From: Microbacterium sp. VKM Ac-2923
GTDB taxonomy: Bacteria > Actinomycetota > Actinomycetes > Actinomycetales > Microbacteriaceae
Direction: 5' to 3'
NCBI RefSeq assembly: GCF_022815605.1
Contig: NZ_JALGRP010000008.1
Location: 124,001 to 188,000 of the forward strand
Length of the DNA stretch: 64,000 bases
Shown here: one piece after another, positions 34,664 through 42,454 of the stretch
Numbering within the stretch: the stretch's first letter is position 1
Layout: every line of letters starts with the position of its first letter
Made by a program: the position numbers and the translations under genes
Notes under the pieces: generated by a model
What the model saw: only the letters and a program-made list of their open reading frames with translations
Database searches by the model: none
What the model was told of the DNA's origin: nothing

Positions 34664-34885
34664 TCAAGTGGCGCTTCCTCCCGCGTCGAGCGAGTCGAGC
34701 CACGCGAGAACATCCGCGCGTCTGTACCGAACGGCGGCGCCCAGATGCACGAATCTGGGGCCCTTTCCCTCGCCAGCCCAGCGGGCCAGGGTCGGGACGG
34801 ACGTCTGGGTGTACAAGGCCACCTGCTTTCGCGTCGCGACCTCAGGTAGAGGCGCTTCATCAGCTGCCGCTTCGATGATGGACAT
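34664..34885 (-). CDS. AlpA/excisionase-type HTH protein, first gene of the leftward operon
   Basis: 73-residue DNA-binding protein: VATRKQVALYTQTSVPTLAR (HTH) followed by WAGEGKGPRFVHLGAAVRYR and RADVLAWLDSLDAG, the canonical AlpA/HTH_17 layout with R-Y-R and DVLAWL. ATG 34885 has AGGAGA 5 nt upstream. As the first gene after the repressor-controlled promoter it is a good candidate for the functional recombination directionality factor or a Cro-like control protein. Confidence 0.8.
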   Translation of the reverse strand: MSIIEAAADEAPLPEVATRKQVALYTQTSVPTLARWAGEGKGPRFVHLGAAVRYRRADVLAWLDSLDAGGSAT

Positions 34886-34919
34886 TCATTCTCCTATCGC
34901 AAAGTTCTTGGGCGATCTG

Positions 34920-34947
34920 AGTATATGCCCCGTCTGGGCAGCGTCAA
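34920..34947 (-). promoter_or_regulatory. strong sigma70-type promoter for the leftward operon
   Basis: On the minus strand, TTGACG (34947-34942) and TATACT (34925-34920) are separated by 16 nt, close to consensus and unusual in this GC-rich sequence. It points to the HTH gene at 34885. The heptamer ATCTGAG occurs at 34915-34921 and again at 34964-34970 near the repressor start; these could be repressor operator half-sites (inference). A weaker TGTAAT at 34960-34965 may serve the repressor as a leaderless transcript. Confidence 0.75.
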
Positions 34948-34973
34948 GCTGTATTCGCATGTAATCTGAGCGC

Positions 34974-35786
34974 GTGTCGAATATTGACGAGCCTCAAGAG
35001 GCATTTCCGTACGTCGGGGCGGTCGTCGCGGACGAGTCAGGCGTAGTCCCCGAAGGTGAGCATCAACGGCTCCGCCGAGCCATGCTGGGAAACCTCGGCG
35101 TGGCAGAGCTGCGGCACAATTGGCGTCAGGAGTATCTCGAAGCCGAGCGCCGAGCAGCCGCCAATATCCGGGAGCAACGTAGTCGCGCGGGGATGTCTCA
35201 GGAACAGTTGGCGACCGCGCTCAAGATGTACGGCTTCGACCTGCACCAGAGCACGATCGCCAAGATCGAGGCTGGCAAGCGTCCCCTCAGGCTCGCCGAG
35301 CTATTTGCGTTCGCTGACGCCCTTTCCATCCCTTGGATGAACCTGATCGAGGGTGGTCGCGACATCGACATCTTCCCCGATGAGGGCATGGTTCCAGTAG
35401 ACCTGTGGCAGGCGCAGCTCGAAGAACTGGTTCATGAGCGGGAAGACGTGATGTCCGACCTTGTGAGCACCTTCGAGGCCAAAGCTCGGGCCTACGCGGA
35501 GTACGATCGCGCGATCTTGGTCCGAATCTCTGCGCTGAACAACGCCGCGGCGCGCGCGCAGCGTGACAGCGAGGGTCAGGGGCAAGTGATCCGGGAGATG
35601 CTGGAGCGCTGGCAGCATGAGACCTCGAAGGCCAAAGCGGCGCGCGAGCACAGCCTGCGTGCCCAGCAATCTGCTCGAGCAGTTGAGGAACAGGAGGCCC
35701 GCGCAGTCCGGCAGCAGCAGCAGAGCGCGCTGATCGACGAGTTCTTGAGATGGCGAGATGGTCAGGCCTCGAACCCCTCTGAGTAG
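34974..35786 (+). CDS. XRE-family repressor with coiled-coil tail
   Basis: 270-residue protein read from GTG 34974. The XRE HTH is at about residues 62-125 (ANIREQRSRAGMSQEQLATA then LHQSTIAKIEAGKRPLRLAE). The N-terminal 60 residues are unusual for repressors, and the C-terminal half (RISALNNAAARAQRDSEGQG, ALIDEFLRWRDGQ, with an EQEARAVRQQQQ segment) is predicted coiled coil. No Ser-Lys autoprotease (LexA/CI type) is seen, so induction would not be by RecA cleavage. Divergent from the leftward operon and overlapping int by 29 nt. Confidence 0.85.
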   Translation: MSNIDEPQEAFPYVGAVVADESGVVPEGEHQRLRRAMLGNLGVAELRHNWRQEYLEAERRAAANIREQRSRAGMSQEQLATALKMYGFDLHQSTIAKIEAGKRPLRLAELFAFADALSIPWMNLIEGGRDIDIFPDEGMVPVDLWQAQLEELVHEREDVMSDLVSTFEAKARAYAEYDRAILVRISALNNAAARAQRDSEGQGQVIREMLERWQHETSKAKAAREHSLRAQQSARAVEEQEARAVRQQQQSALIDEFLRWRDGQASNPSE

Positions 35787-36912
35787 CTACGGAACCATTA
35801 CCGTGCAGGCGGTCGAGTACGCGTCTCCGGACGGGGGTCGGTCCCGGCTCCGGGTCGTCGAAAAGCCTGGCCGGCGCCACGGTCTGTGGCGTGCACGTAC
35901 CCGATACCGGTTCGACGACGGCAAGCTGAGGCAGGTCGAGCGTTTCGCGGAGAGCGAGGCGAAGGCCTCGGCGAAGCTACGCCAGGCTCTCACAATGATT
36001 GCCGCGTCGACGGCGACCGAGGTCAAGCGTGAGACACGGATCGGCGACCTGGGGGAGCGGTTTCTGACGTCGAAGACGAAGATCGCGCCGCGTACGCTCG
36101 CTGACTACACGCGCATCGTGCGGAACGTCATCGTCCCGCGTATCGGTGACCTCGCCGTCTCCGAGGCTGGCCCCGATCGCCTGCAGCGGTTCCTTGACGT
36201 CGTCGCGGCCGAGAGTGGCCCCGGCGCCGCGAAGACGGCGCGCGCCGTGCTCTCCGGCATGATGGGCGTCGCCGCGCGCGCCGAGGCCGTGCACGGCAAC
36301 CCCGTACGCGAGCTCGAGCGCACGGAGTCCAGCGGCGCGCACGGCTCGATCGCGATCCCTCTCGGTGAGCTCCCCGGCATCCTGGATCGCGTGCGCGCCG
36401 ACACGCGCCTCGTCGACATCGACCTGGTCGACCTGATCGTCTTCCTCGCGGGGACAGGCGTGCGGATCAGCGAGGGGTGCGCGCTCGCGTGGCCCGACGT
36501 CGACCTCGACGCCGGTGTGGTCGAGATTCGCAAGTCGAAGACGAACGCCGGCAAGCGGCGCATCCGCGTCTCGTCGACCGTCGTCGCCATGCTCATGGCG
36601 CGGCGCGTGCGCGGTGGCCCGAACGACGACGGCGTGGTCTTCCCGACCGTCCTGGGCCGCGCGAGGGACCCACGCGCAGCTGCACGCGAATGGGCGGACG
36701 CTCGCGAGCGGCTCGGTTTGCCGGCGCGGTACACCTTCCATGCGTTCCGCAAGACGATGGCGACGCTGCTCGATCAGGCAGGCCTCACCGCGCGCGACAT
36801 CGCCGAGTATCTGGGGCACACTAACCCGGCGCTGACGCAGACGGTCTACATGTCGAAGACGGTCGGCGGCACCCGCGCGGCGGACGCCGTAGACTCCATC
36901 TTGACGAAATGA
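35758..36912 (+). CDS. int: tyrosine recombinase integrase
   Basis: 384-residue phage-type tyrosine integrase. The N-terminal arm-binding part (RHGLWRARTRYRFDDGKLRQ) is followed by the SAM-like core-binding domain (APRTLADYTRIVRNVIVPRI) and the catalytic domain with Arg236 (GTGVRISE), Lys in RKSKTNAGKRR, His328-x2-Arg331 (HAFRKT), His354 (LGHTNPALTQ) and the nucleophile Tyr364 (VYMSKT). All catalytic residues are present. The gene overlaps the repressor gene and ends 65 nt before the right attachment site, the usual layout for tRNA-targeting integrases. Confidence 0.95.
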   Translation: MVRPRTPLSSYGTITVQAVEYASPDGGRSRLRVVEKPGRRHGLWRARTRYRFDDGKLRQVERFAESEAKASAKLRQALTMIAASTATEVKRETRIGDLGERFLTSKTKIAPRTLADYTRIVRNVIVPRIGDLAVSEAGPDRLQRFLDVVAAESGPGAAKTARAVLSGMMGVAARAEAVHGNPVRELERTESSGAHGSIAIPLGELPGILDRVRADTRLVDIDLVDLIVFLAGTGVRISEGCALAWPDVDLDAGVVEIRKSKTNAGKRRIRVSSTVVAMLMARRVRGGPNDDGVVFPTVLGRARDPRAAAREWADARERLGLPARYTFHAFRKTMATLLDQAGLTARDIAEYLGHTNPALTQTVYMSKTVGGTRAADAVDSILTK

Positions 36913-36977
36913 ATGTGCGGGGTTTGTGCGGGGTAACCCGCCGCCCGACATCACGAGTCCCGCGGATTTCCGCGGCT

Positions 36978-37016
36978 AGCCGGCTTGGCGCAATTGGTAG
37001 CGCACCGTACTTGTAA
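36978..37016 (+). repeat. right attachment site (attR), inside tRNA-Thr
   Basis: Second copy of the 39-bp repeat (see 24873-24911), here continuous with the tRNA 3' half. Just before it is a 6-bp hairpin CCGCGG-ATTT-CCGCGG (36960-36975), which could terminate int transcription, and TGCGGGGTAA (36927-36936), a candidate arm site. Confidence 0.92.
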
Positions 37017-37050
37017 TACGGGGGTTGCAGGTTCAAGTCCTGTAGCCGGC
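36979..37050 (+). tRNA. tRNA-Thr (anticodon TGT), rebuilt by the element
   Basis: 72 nt with seven perfect acceptor pairs (GCCGGCT/AGCCGGC), D arm GCGC...GCGC, anticodon stem CCGTA/TACGG with loop CTTGTAA (anticodon TGT), and T arm GCAGG-TTCAAGT-CCTGT. No CCA is encoded. The first 38 nt come from the integrated element, the rest from the host, so the upstream promoter now lies in element DNA. Confidence 0.95.
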
Positions 37051-37172
37051 ACGCCATCTCTTCTCCCCGGTGCGGTGCCACCTTGGTGCATTCGTAACGT
37101 GGGCGACGCATGCTTTGCGTAATTTGGTGCAGCGACTGCTCGACCCTCGTCGCCAAACGTCTGGAGCCGCAC

Positions 37173-38420
37173 GTGACGAACATTTCCCGACGGGCCGCCA
37201 TGTCCCTCCTCCTGATAGCGCCGGTGGCCGTCATCGCGTCGTGCGCGCCGGACGACCGACCCGATCCCGGTCCGGTGTCCCCATCGGGGTCCGCCGACGG
37301 CGACGGTGGCACGGTCCGTCCTGCGGCCGCCACCACGCCGCCCCAGATTCCCGACGCCGGGGATGTGTTCGGACCCACCGGCCAGCATTGGCCGTCGCGG
37401 ACACCCCGGCCCTATGACGCGTTCGACGCCAGCGTCGAGTGCGAGTGCTCGTGGGACGCGATCGCCGAGGCCATCGCGGCCGTCGATGCGGCTGCGCCCG
37501 ACGGAGCGGTTCGCGTGCTGGTGCGCCCCGGCACGCTACCGGGGGGAGGAGCGGGGTCGACCTCGGAAGCAGTCCTCCAGGGCATCGGCCGCGAGGGGCG
37601 CGCGTCCCGCGTCCTCGTCATCCCGCGGGACGGGACCGGGACGGTGACGTTGGACGGATCGATCCGCATCGACGCCGTCGTCGGCGTCGCATTCGCCGGG
37701 TTCTGGTCCTTCCCCCGCAGTGTCGTGCTGACCTCGACCCGGGACTTTGCGTGGGCCTGGTCGAAAGGGCAGGCGTTCAACATCACGTCCGGTGCGAGCG
37801 GCCCCAGCGACGACGTCGAACTCGTCGAGTGCGTGACCCCCGAGGCATCGTCGGGTGATGCGGACACCTGGGCGTTCCGGACGGCCGACAACCCGTACAG
37901 CAACATCAGCGTGCGCGGGTGCTACCTCGCCCCGACCTACAAGTCCGACGACTCGTCGGCGCACTGCGACACCCTTCAGCTCTCCGGCAACTCCGACAAG
38001 GAGGGGCTCGTTCTCGAGGACACCGTGCTCTTCGCCTCGACGAACGCGGGTTTCATCCCTTCCGCAGGCGCCACGGGCGTGGTCTTCGACCACAGCCTGT
38101 TGGTGGGCGGCGATCGGATGCTCGAGCGCTATCCGCTCCCCGATGGGGCGAACGACTTCACATCGGGGCTGCCCGCCGCAGTCAACGCGGCGGGCTCGGT
38201 AGACCAGATGAGCGCGAAGGACTCCGTCTTCGTCGGCGGGGTGCGAGGGACGTTCTTGGAGGTCGAGAACTCCAGGACCTCCGCGGCCGAACCGCCCAAG
38301 GCGACGAGCGGGTCGTTCACCTCCGACCCCTCGCTGCGCGAGATCGATGCGGAATGGCTCGAGACGAACGCTCCGATGCCGACGGACGAGCGCCTCGCGC
38401 AGATATGGGTGCTTCGGTGA
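37173..38420 (+). CDS. secreted lipoprotein, right-handed beta-helix-like, EPS-locus paralogue 1
   Basis: 415-residue exported lipoprotein read from GTG 37173 (GGAG upstream); signal peptide RRAAMSLLLIAPVAVIASC with lipobox. The mature part starts with a Pro/Asp-rich linker, then FGPTGQHWPSRTPRPYDAFD and VECECSWDAIAEAIAAVD, and continues as repeated short strands (VVGVAFAGFWSFPRSVVLTS, LFASTNAGFIPSAGATGVVF) typical of a parallel beta-helix. It shares the whole domain with the protein at 39471-40637. It opens the polysaccharide locus, 122 nt after tRNA-Thr. A polysaccharide-binding or -cleaving role is inference; no catalytic residues are recognised. Confidence 0.8.
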   Translation: MTNISRRAAMSLLLIAPVAVIASCAPDDRPDPGPVSPSGSADGDGGTVRPAAATTPPQIPDAGDVFGPTGQHWPSRTPRPYDAFDASVECECSWDAIAEAIAAVDAAAPDGAVRVLVRPGTLPGGGAGSTSEAVLQGIGREGRASRVLVIPRDGTGTVTLDGSIRIDAVVGVAFAGFWSFPRSVVLTSTRDFAWAWSKGQAFNITSGASGPSDDVELVECVTPEASSGDADTWAFRTADNPYSNISVRGCYLAPTYKSDDSSAHCDTLQLSGNSDKEGLVLEDTVLFASTNAGFIPSAGATGVVFDHSLLVGGDRMLERYPLPDGANDFTSGLPAAVNAAGSVDQMSAKDSVFVGGVRGTFLEVENSRTSAAEPPKATSGSFTSDPSLREIDAEWLETNAPMPTDERLAQIWVLR

Positions 38421-39397
38421 GTCGCGGCGCAGGAGGCCCCGAGGTCGCCGTCGCCCTCGCCTCGGACAGTGTGATGAGACTCGGGCTCGCGGCTGCGGCA
38501 CAGTCGGTGTGCCGACGCGTGCAGGAGCGTGGCGGCCGAGCGACCGTGTATGTGGTGGACTGCGGGGTCCCCGCCCGTGCGCGGCGACGCATCGCGGCGT
38601 CGACCGCGAAGGCGGGCGGCCGCGTCGAGTGGCTGCCGGTGCAGGGCGCGGCAGCGAACCTGCTGCGTCAACTCAGCACCTCCTCGTCGCGGCCGTATCC
38701 GCCGGCGGCGTACGCCCGGCTCCTTCTGCCGGCGTTGCTCCCCCCGTCGCTCGATCGAGTCGTCTATCTCGATGCCGACATGGTCGTGCGGCACGACATC
38801 CTGCCGCTCTGGAACGAGCCGTTCGACGGTGACGTCCTCTTCGCCGTTCGCGACCTCCCGCTCGACAACGGCAATGCGGCGCGAATCGCCCGGACGGTCG
38901 ATCAGGAAAAGTATCCTTACAGCGCCGAAAATACTTATTTCCAGTCGGGATTGCTGGTCATCGACCTGGCGACGTTCCGCTCCGAGAACATCGCTGAGAG
39001 GGCATTCGCGTTCCTCGCGGAGTACCCGACCATGCAGTTCCCCGATCAGGATGCCTTGAACGCCCTCCTGTCGACGAGAACGCGGCTGATCGATCCCCGG
39101 TGGAATCAGATGACGGCGGTGTTCGCGTACCCCGACTCCTCCATCGAGCCCTCCCCGTTCTCGCCCGAAGATCTGGCTGCGCTTCAACGGGACCCGCACA
39201 TCGTCCACTACTCCGGCCGCCCCAAGCCGTGGGAACGGGGGTGTCGACACCCTCTGGTGAGCGAGTGGTACGACTCGCTGGAGGACACCTCGTGGCGGGG
39301 GTGGCGCCCGAACCTCCTGAACACGACGCTGTCGAGAATTCCGCGCGCGGTACGGGTGGCACGTAAGAAGATCGCTCGACTACTGAGCAGGAGTTAG
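38417..39397 (+). CDS. glycosyltransferase family 8-like
   Basis: 326-residue GT8-type (GT-A fold) glycosyltransferase, probably adding a hexose or hexuronic residue during surface polysaccharide synthesis. The DxD motif is in RVVYLDADMVVRHDILPLW; SGLLVIDLATF and FPDQDALNALL are family stretches, and HYSGRPKPWERG near the C-terminus holds the conserved HxxGxxKPW. GTG 38417 overlaps the upstream stop by 4 nt; ATG 38405 in the same frame is an alternative start. Cotranscribed with both beta-helix-like genes. Confidence 0.88.
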   Translation: MSRGAGGPEVAVALASDSVMRLGLAAAAQSVCRRVQERGGRATVYVVDCGVPARARRRIAASTAKAGGRVEWLPVQGAAANLLRQLSTSSSRPYPPAAYARLLLPALLPPSLDRVVYLDADMVVRHDILPLWNEPFDGDVLFAVRDLPLDNGNAARIARTVDQEKYPYSAENTYFQSGLLVIDLATFRSENIAERAFAFLAEYPTMQFPDQDALNALLSTRTRLIDPRWNQMTAVFAYPDSSIEPSPFSPEDLAALQRDPHIVHYSGRPKPWERGCRHPLVSEWYDSLEDTSWRGWRPNLLNTTLSRIPRAVRVARKKIARLLSRS

Positions 39398-39470
39398 ACC
39401 AGAACGGGTCTGATACTGAACTTCTCGCGCACGTAACCTGGGACGTTTCTCGGTCCTTTATATTGTGCTG

Positions 39471-40637
39471 ATGAGCGCCATCACCCGAAGGTCCTTCGTT
39501 GGACTGTTGTCCGCTATTCCCGTTGTCGCCGCATCCGCGCTCGCGGCGCCGCAAGGCGCATTCGCGGCGACGCCCTCGGTGTACTCGACGACCTTCGGGC
39601 CGGATGGGTCGCACTGGCCGTCGCGCACACCGCGACCCACCGACACCTTCGTGAAAACCATCGAATGCGATTGCACCTGGGCGGCGATCGGCAACGCGAT
39701 CACGTCCCTCAAGGACGTCGCCAAGAACGAGAACGTGCGCATTCTCGTCCGCCCCGGTCGACTGGCGGGGAACGGTGCCGGGTCGTCGGTGCGCCCTGTG
39801 CTGGAGCGCGTCGGCCAGCTCGGGCGGGGCCGCCGCGTGCTGGTGATGCCTCGCGACGGATCCCAGAGCATCACGTTCGATGCCTCCCTCCGTCTGGACC
39901 GCGTATTCGGCGTCAGCTTCGTGGGCTTCTGGACATTCCCCTTCTCCCTGGTCCTCACCGGTGCGTCCGACTTCTCCTGGGCCTGGTCGAAGGGGCGCGC
40001 GTTCAACGTCTCGACGAATGAGCTCGCTGCGGTGTCGGACTTCGAGTTCGTCGAGTGCGTGACGCCCGAATCGCAACTCACCGAGTCCGACGCGTGGGCC
40101 ACCCGGACCGCGGGGTCCACGGTGACCAACCTCTCGATCGTCGGGTGCTACGTCGCCTCCATGTACAAGCCGGCCGGGTCGGCGGCCCACCTCGACACCG
40201 TTCAGCTGTCGGGGACCCATGCGCTGAAGAACGTCGTGGTGGAGGACTCGGTGATCTTCGCGTCCACGAATGCGGGCTTCATTCCCACGGAACTGGCCGG
40301 CGGGGTGCGTTTCGAGCACTCCCTGGTGGTGGCCGGGGCCACCATGATGAAGCGGTACCCGCTGCCCGCCGGCGCAAAGATGTCCACGAATTACCCGCAG
40401 GCGGCCAACGGGTCGGGGACCAACGGTGTGTTGTCCGCGCGGGACTCGATTATGATCGGATCCGTCCCGGGGGTGTGGGCGGCCGTCGAGAATTCCTTCA
40501 CCCCTGCGGCGAAGACTTATGCCAATTCAGGGGGGTGGACGTACGACCCCACGCTGTCGGAGGTCTCCTCCGCCTGGCTGGACGCGCGTACGCCCACGCC
40601 CACGGACGAATACCTGAGGACCGTGTGGAAAATGTGA
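39471..40637 (+). CDS. secreted beta-helix-like protein, EPS-locus paralogue 2
   Basis: 388-residue exported protein with a Tat-like signal (ITRRSFVGLLSAIPVVAASA, cleavage near AFAA-TPS). The mature domain is colinear with the lipoprotein at 37173-38420: GPDGSHWPSRTPRPTDTFVK, IECDCTWAAIGNAITSL, VGFWTFPFSLVLTG, FASTNAGFIPTELAGG, and a shared C-terminal TPTDEYL. One copy is therefore membrane-anchored and one freely secreted. ATG 39471 is used; an in-frame GTG 6 nt upstream is possible. No obvious ribosome-binding site is seen. Function unknown. Confidence 0.8.
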   Translation: MSAITRRSFVGLLSAIPVVAASALAAPQGAFAATPSVYSTTFGPDGSHWPSRTPRPTDTFVKTIECDCTWAAIGNAITSLKDVAKNENVRILVRPGRLAGNGAGSSVRPVLERVGQLGRGRRVLVMPRDGSQSITFDASLRLDRVFGVSFVGFWTFPFSLVLTGASDFSWAWSKGRAFNVSTNELAAVSDFEFVECVTPESQLTESDAWATRTAGSTVTNLSIVGCYVASMYKPAGSAAHLDTVQLSGTHALKNVVVEDSVIFASTNAGFIPTELAGGVRFEHSLVVAGATMMKRYPLPAGAKMSTNYPQAANGSGTNGVLSARDSIMIGSVPGVWAAVENSFTPAAKTYANSGGWTYDPTLSEVSSAWLDARTPTPTDEYLRTVWKM

Positions 40638-40689
40638 CTGCAACCCCGCCGCGGCTGTCGAGCGCACGCCCCGGCGACACGAGTTCTTC

Positions 40690-41880
40690 GTGAGTATCGC
40701 CCGTCGTCTGACGAAGCCTCTGCAGTCGGAACGGCTCATCCGCGCCGTCGACCGGGTCCTGATCCGGGTGCGCCCGAGCAGCGACGGCGAGAGCCACGTG
40801 CTGCTCGCGCCGCCCGGGCGCGGCAACATCGGTGACCAGGCCCTCGTCGAGGCCTTCGTCGAAGCGTCGAACGGCCCCGTCGTGGTGCTGACTCGTTCGA
40901 CCCGCGACTTCGACGTCCCCGCCGCCCTCCGAGAGCGCATGCGCCTGGTCCCGCTTCCCGCGCTCGTCTACGGCTCCGCCATCGGCCACGCCCGAGACGT
41001 CCGGAAGCTGACGCGGGAACTCCGATCGGCCCGGTCGTTCTCGGTGATCGGCGCCGACGTCATGGACGGCGCCTACGTGCTCCGCGCCTCGGTCAACCGC
41101 GCGAGCCTCGCGGAGCGTCTGGCCCGGCTCGGATGGCCCACGCGCATCGTGGGCTTCAGCTGGAACGCCGCGCCGCACGAACGAGCCGTCGCGGCCCTGC
41201 GGCGCGCGGGCGACGCGGGCGTGCGGCTCTACCTCCGCGACCCCCGATCGGCCGAGCGAGCCCGCGCCGACGGACTCTCCGTGCTCGACAGCGCCGACAT
41301 CGTCTTCTCCGCCCGCTCGCGCGACGACGGCATCGTGCAGCGCCTCCTGCCCGATCTCGGTGACGATCGACTCGCACTCGTGAACGCCTCGGGCCTGGTC
41401 GGCGACCGGCTCCCCGCCTACGGTCGAGCGATCGAGGCTCTGCGGGCCGCCGGCCACCGCGTGCTGGTCGTTCCGCACGTGTCCCGCCACGGCGCCGATG
41501 ACCTGCCTCTGTGCGAGGCACTCGTCGAGGCGGCGGGAGACCCGCATGTCCAGCTCGTGCCGCGCCTGCTCGCGCCCGCCGAGATCCGTGGTCTCGCGGC
41601 ACGGGCCTCCGTCACGGTCACCGGTCGCATGCATCTGGCGGTCATGTCGCTCATGGCGGGTACGTCCCCGGTGACGGTGGCGACGCAGGGCAAGGTCGAG
41701 GGTCTGATGGACTTGTTCGGCACGCCGGAGCTGTGCGTCTCTCCGGGGTCGGGGTTCGATGCAGAGCTGGCCGCCGCAGTCGCTACAGTGATCGAACGGG
41801 AGGGCGAGTTGCGCTCGCGCATCCTGGCCGCCCTCGAGGCCGTTGGACGTCTGTCCGAGCGGAATGTCGAAGGCCTGTGA
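40690..41880 (+). CDS. polysaccharide pyruvyl transferase family protein
   Basis: 396-residue protein of the PS_pyruv_trans family, which adds pyruvate ketals to sugars of surface polysaccharides. The N-terminal signature is APPGRGNIGDQALVEAFVEA; further family stretches are SVIGADVMDGAYVLRASVNR, IVGFSWNAAP, VLVVPHVSRHG and the ending TGRMHLAVMSLMAGTSPV (conserved GxRxH). GTG 40690 is the start. It precedes an acyltransferase by 13 nt. Pyruvylation would add negative charge to the polymer. Confidence 0.9.
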   Translation: MSIARRLTKPLQSERLIRAVDRVLIRVRPSSDGESHVLLAPPGRGNIGDQALVEAFVEASNGPVVVLTRSTRDFDVPAALRERMRLVPLPALVYGSAIGHARDVRKLTRELRSARSFSVIGADVMDGAYVLRASVNRASLAERLARLGWPTRIVGFSWNAAPHERAVAALRRAGDAGVRLYLRDPRSAERARADGLSVLDSADIVFSARSRDDGIVQRLLPDLGDDRLALVNASGLVGDRLPAYGRAIEALRAAGHRVLVVPHVSRHGADDLPLCEALVEAAGDPHVQLVPRLLAPAEIRGLAARASVTVTGRMHLAVMSLMAGTSPVTVATQGKVEGLMDLFGTPELCVSPGSGFDAELAAAVATVIEREGELRSRILAALEAVGRLSERNVEGL

Positions 41881-41893
41881 CGGGGGACACGCG

Positions 41894-42454
41894 ATGAATG
41901 GCATGACGCTTCTGGAGTACGCCACCCGCGCACGCGACGCGGGTTACACCAAGCTGGCATCGACGGGTTTCGCGGAGTTCGGGCGGGGCTCGCGCATCAT
42001 GCTCCCGTTTCGAGCCGGGAACCCTCAGAAGGTGTCGGTGGGGCGCGACGTCCTCATCGGCCCGTCGTCGTGGTTCATGGTTCCGAGACTGGACGCCGCC
42101 GGCCCCGTCATCCACCTGCATGACCGCGTGCGGATGAATCAGACGTCGATCACCGCCGTTCAGGAGGTCGTGATCGAAGAGGCGGTGGAGCTGGCGCGCG
42201 GGGTGTACATTTCCGACCACATGCACGGCTTCGACGATCCCGACGCCCCCATCCGCGATCAGCCCCTCGAACGCGTCGCCCCGGTCCGGATCGGCCGCGG
42301 CGCCTGGCTCGGCCAGAACGTCGTCGTGATGCCCGGCGTGACGATCGGCGCCGGATCGGTCGTCGGGGCGAACGCCGTCGTGACCTCGGACATCCCGCCG
42401 CGGTGCGTGGCCGTGGGAGCGCCGGCCCGCGTGCTCCGGGAGATCGTGTCGTGA
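41894..42454 (+). CDS. hexapeptide-repeat acyltransferase
   Basis: 186-residue left-handed beta-helix O-acetyltransferase of the CatB/LacA/WbbJ kind. Hexapeptide repeats run through IGRGAWLGQNVVVMPGVTIG and AGSVVGANAVVTSDIPPRC, and the conserved active-site histidine is probably in YISDHMHGFDDP. The C-terminus ends VGAPARVLREIVS as usual. The GTG start of the next gene overlaps its stop by 4 nt. It likely acetylates a sugar of the polymer. Confidence 0.88.
   Translation: MNGMTLLEYATRARDAGYTKLASTGFAEFGRGSRIMLPFRAGNPQKVSVGRDVLIGPSSWFMVPRLDAAGPVIHLHDRVRMNQTSITAVQEVVIEEAVELARGVYISDHMHGFDDPDAPIRDQPLERVAPVRIGRGAWLGQNVVVMPGVTIGAGSVVGANAVVTSDIPPRCVAVGAPARVLREIVS

Larger units (their letters stand above)
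24873..37016. mobile_element. 12.1-kb integrated prophage-like/satellite-like element in tRNA-Thr(UGU)
   Basis: The element is bounded by a 39-bp direct repeat (24873-24911 and 36978-37016) that is the 5' half of a tRNA-Thr gene through the anticodon loop. It carries a tyrosine integrase and an XRE repressor on the plus strand next to the right end, and a single long minus-strand operon from a promoter at 34920-34947. Genes include HTH proteins, a replication-initiator-like protein, a WhiB-like protein, tRNA-Arg(UCU), a tail tape-measure protein and several unknown small proteins. Terminase, portal, capsid, tail tube and lysis genes are not visible. At least two genes look disrupted. Joining the outer flanks rebuilds an intact tRNA-Thr, so the boundaries are secure. 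Confidence 0.93.

Noticed and set aside
38129..39250. Minus-strand frame opposite GT8 and the first beta-helix-like gene
   Set aside because: No start signal, arginine-rich, and overlaps two well-supported genes.
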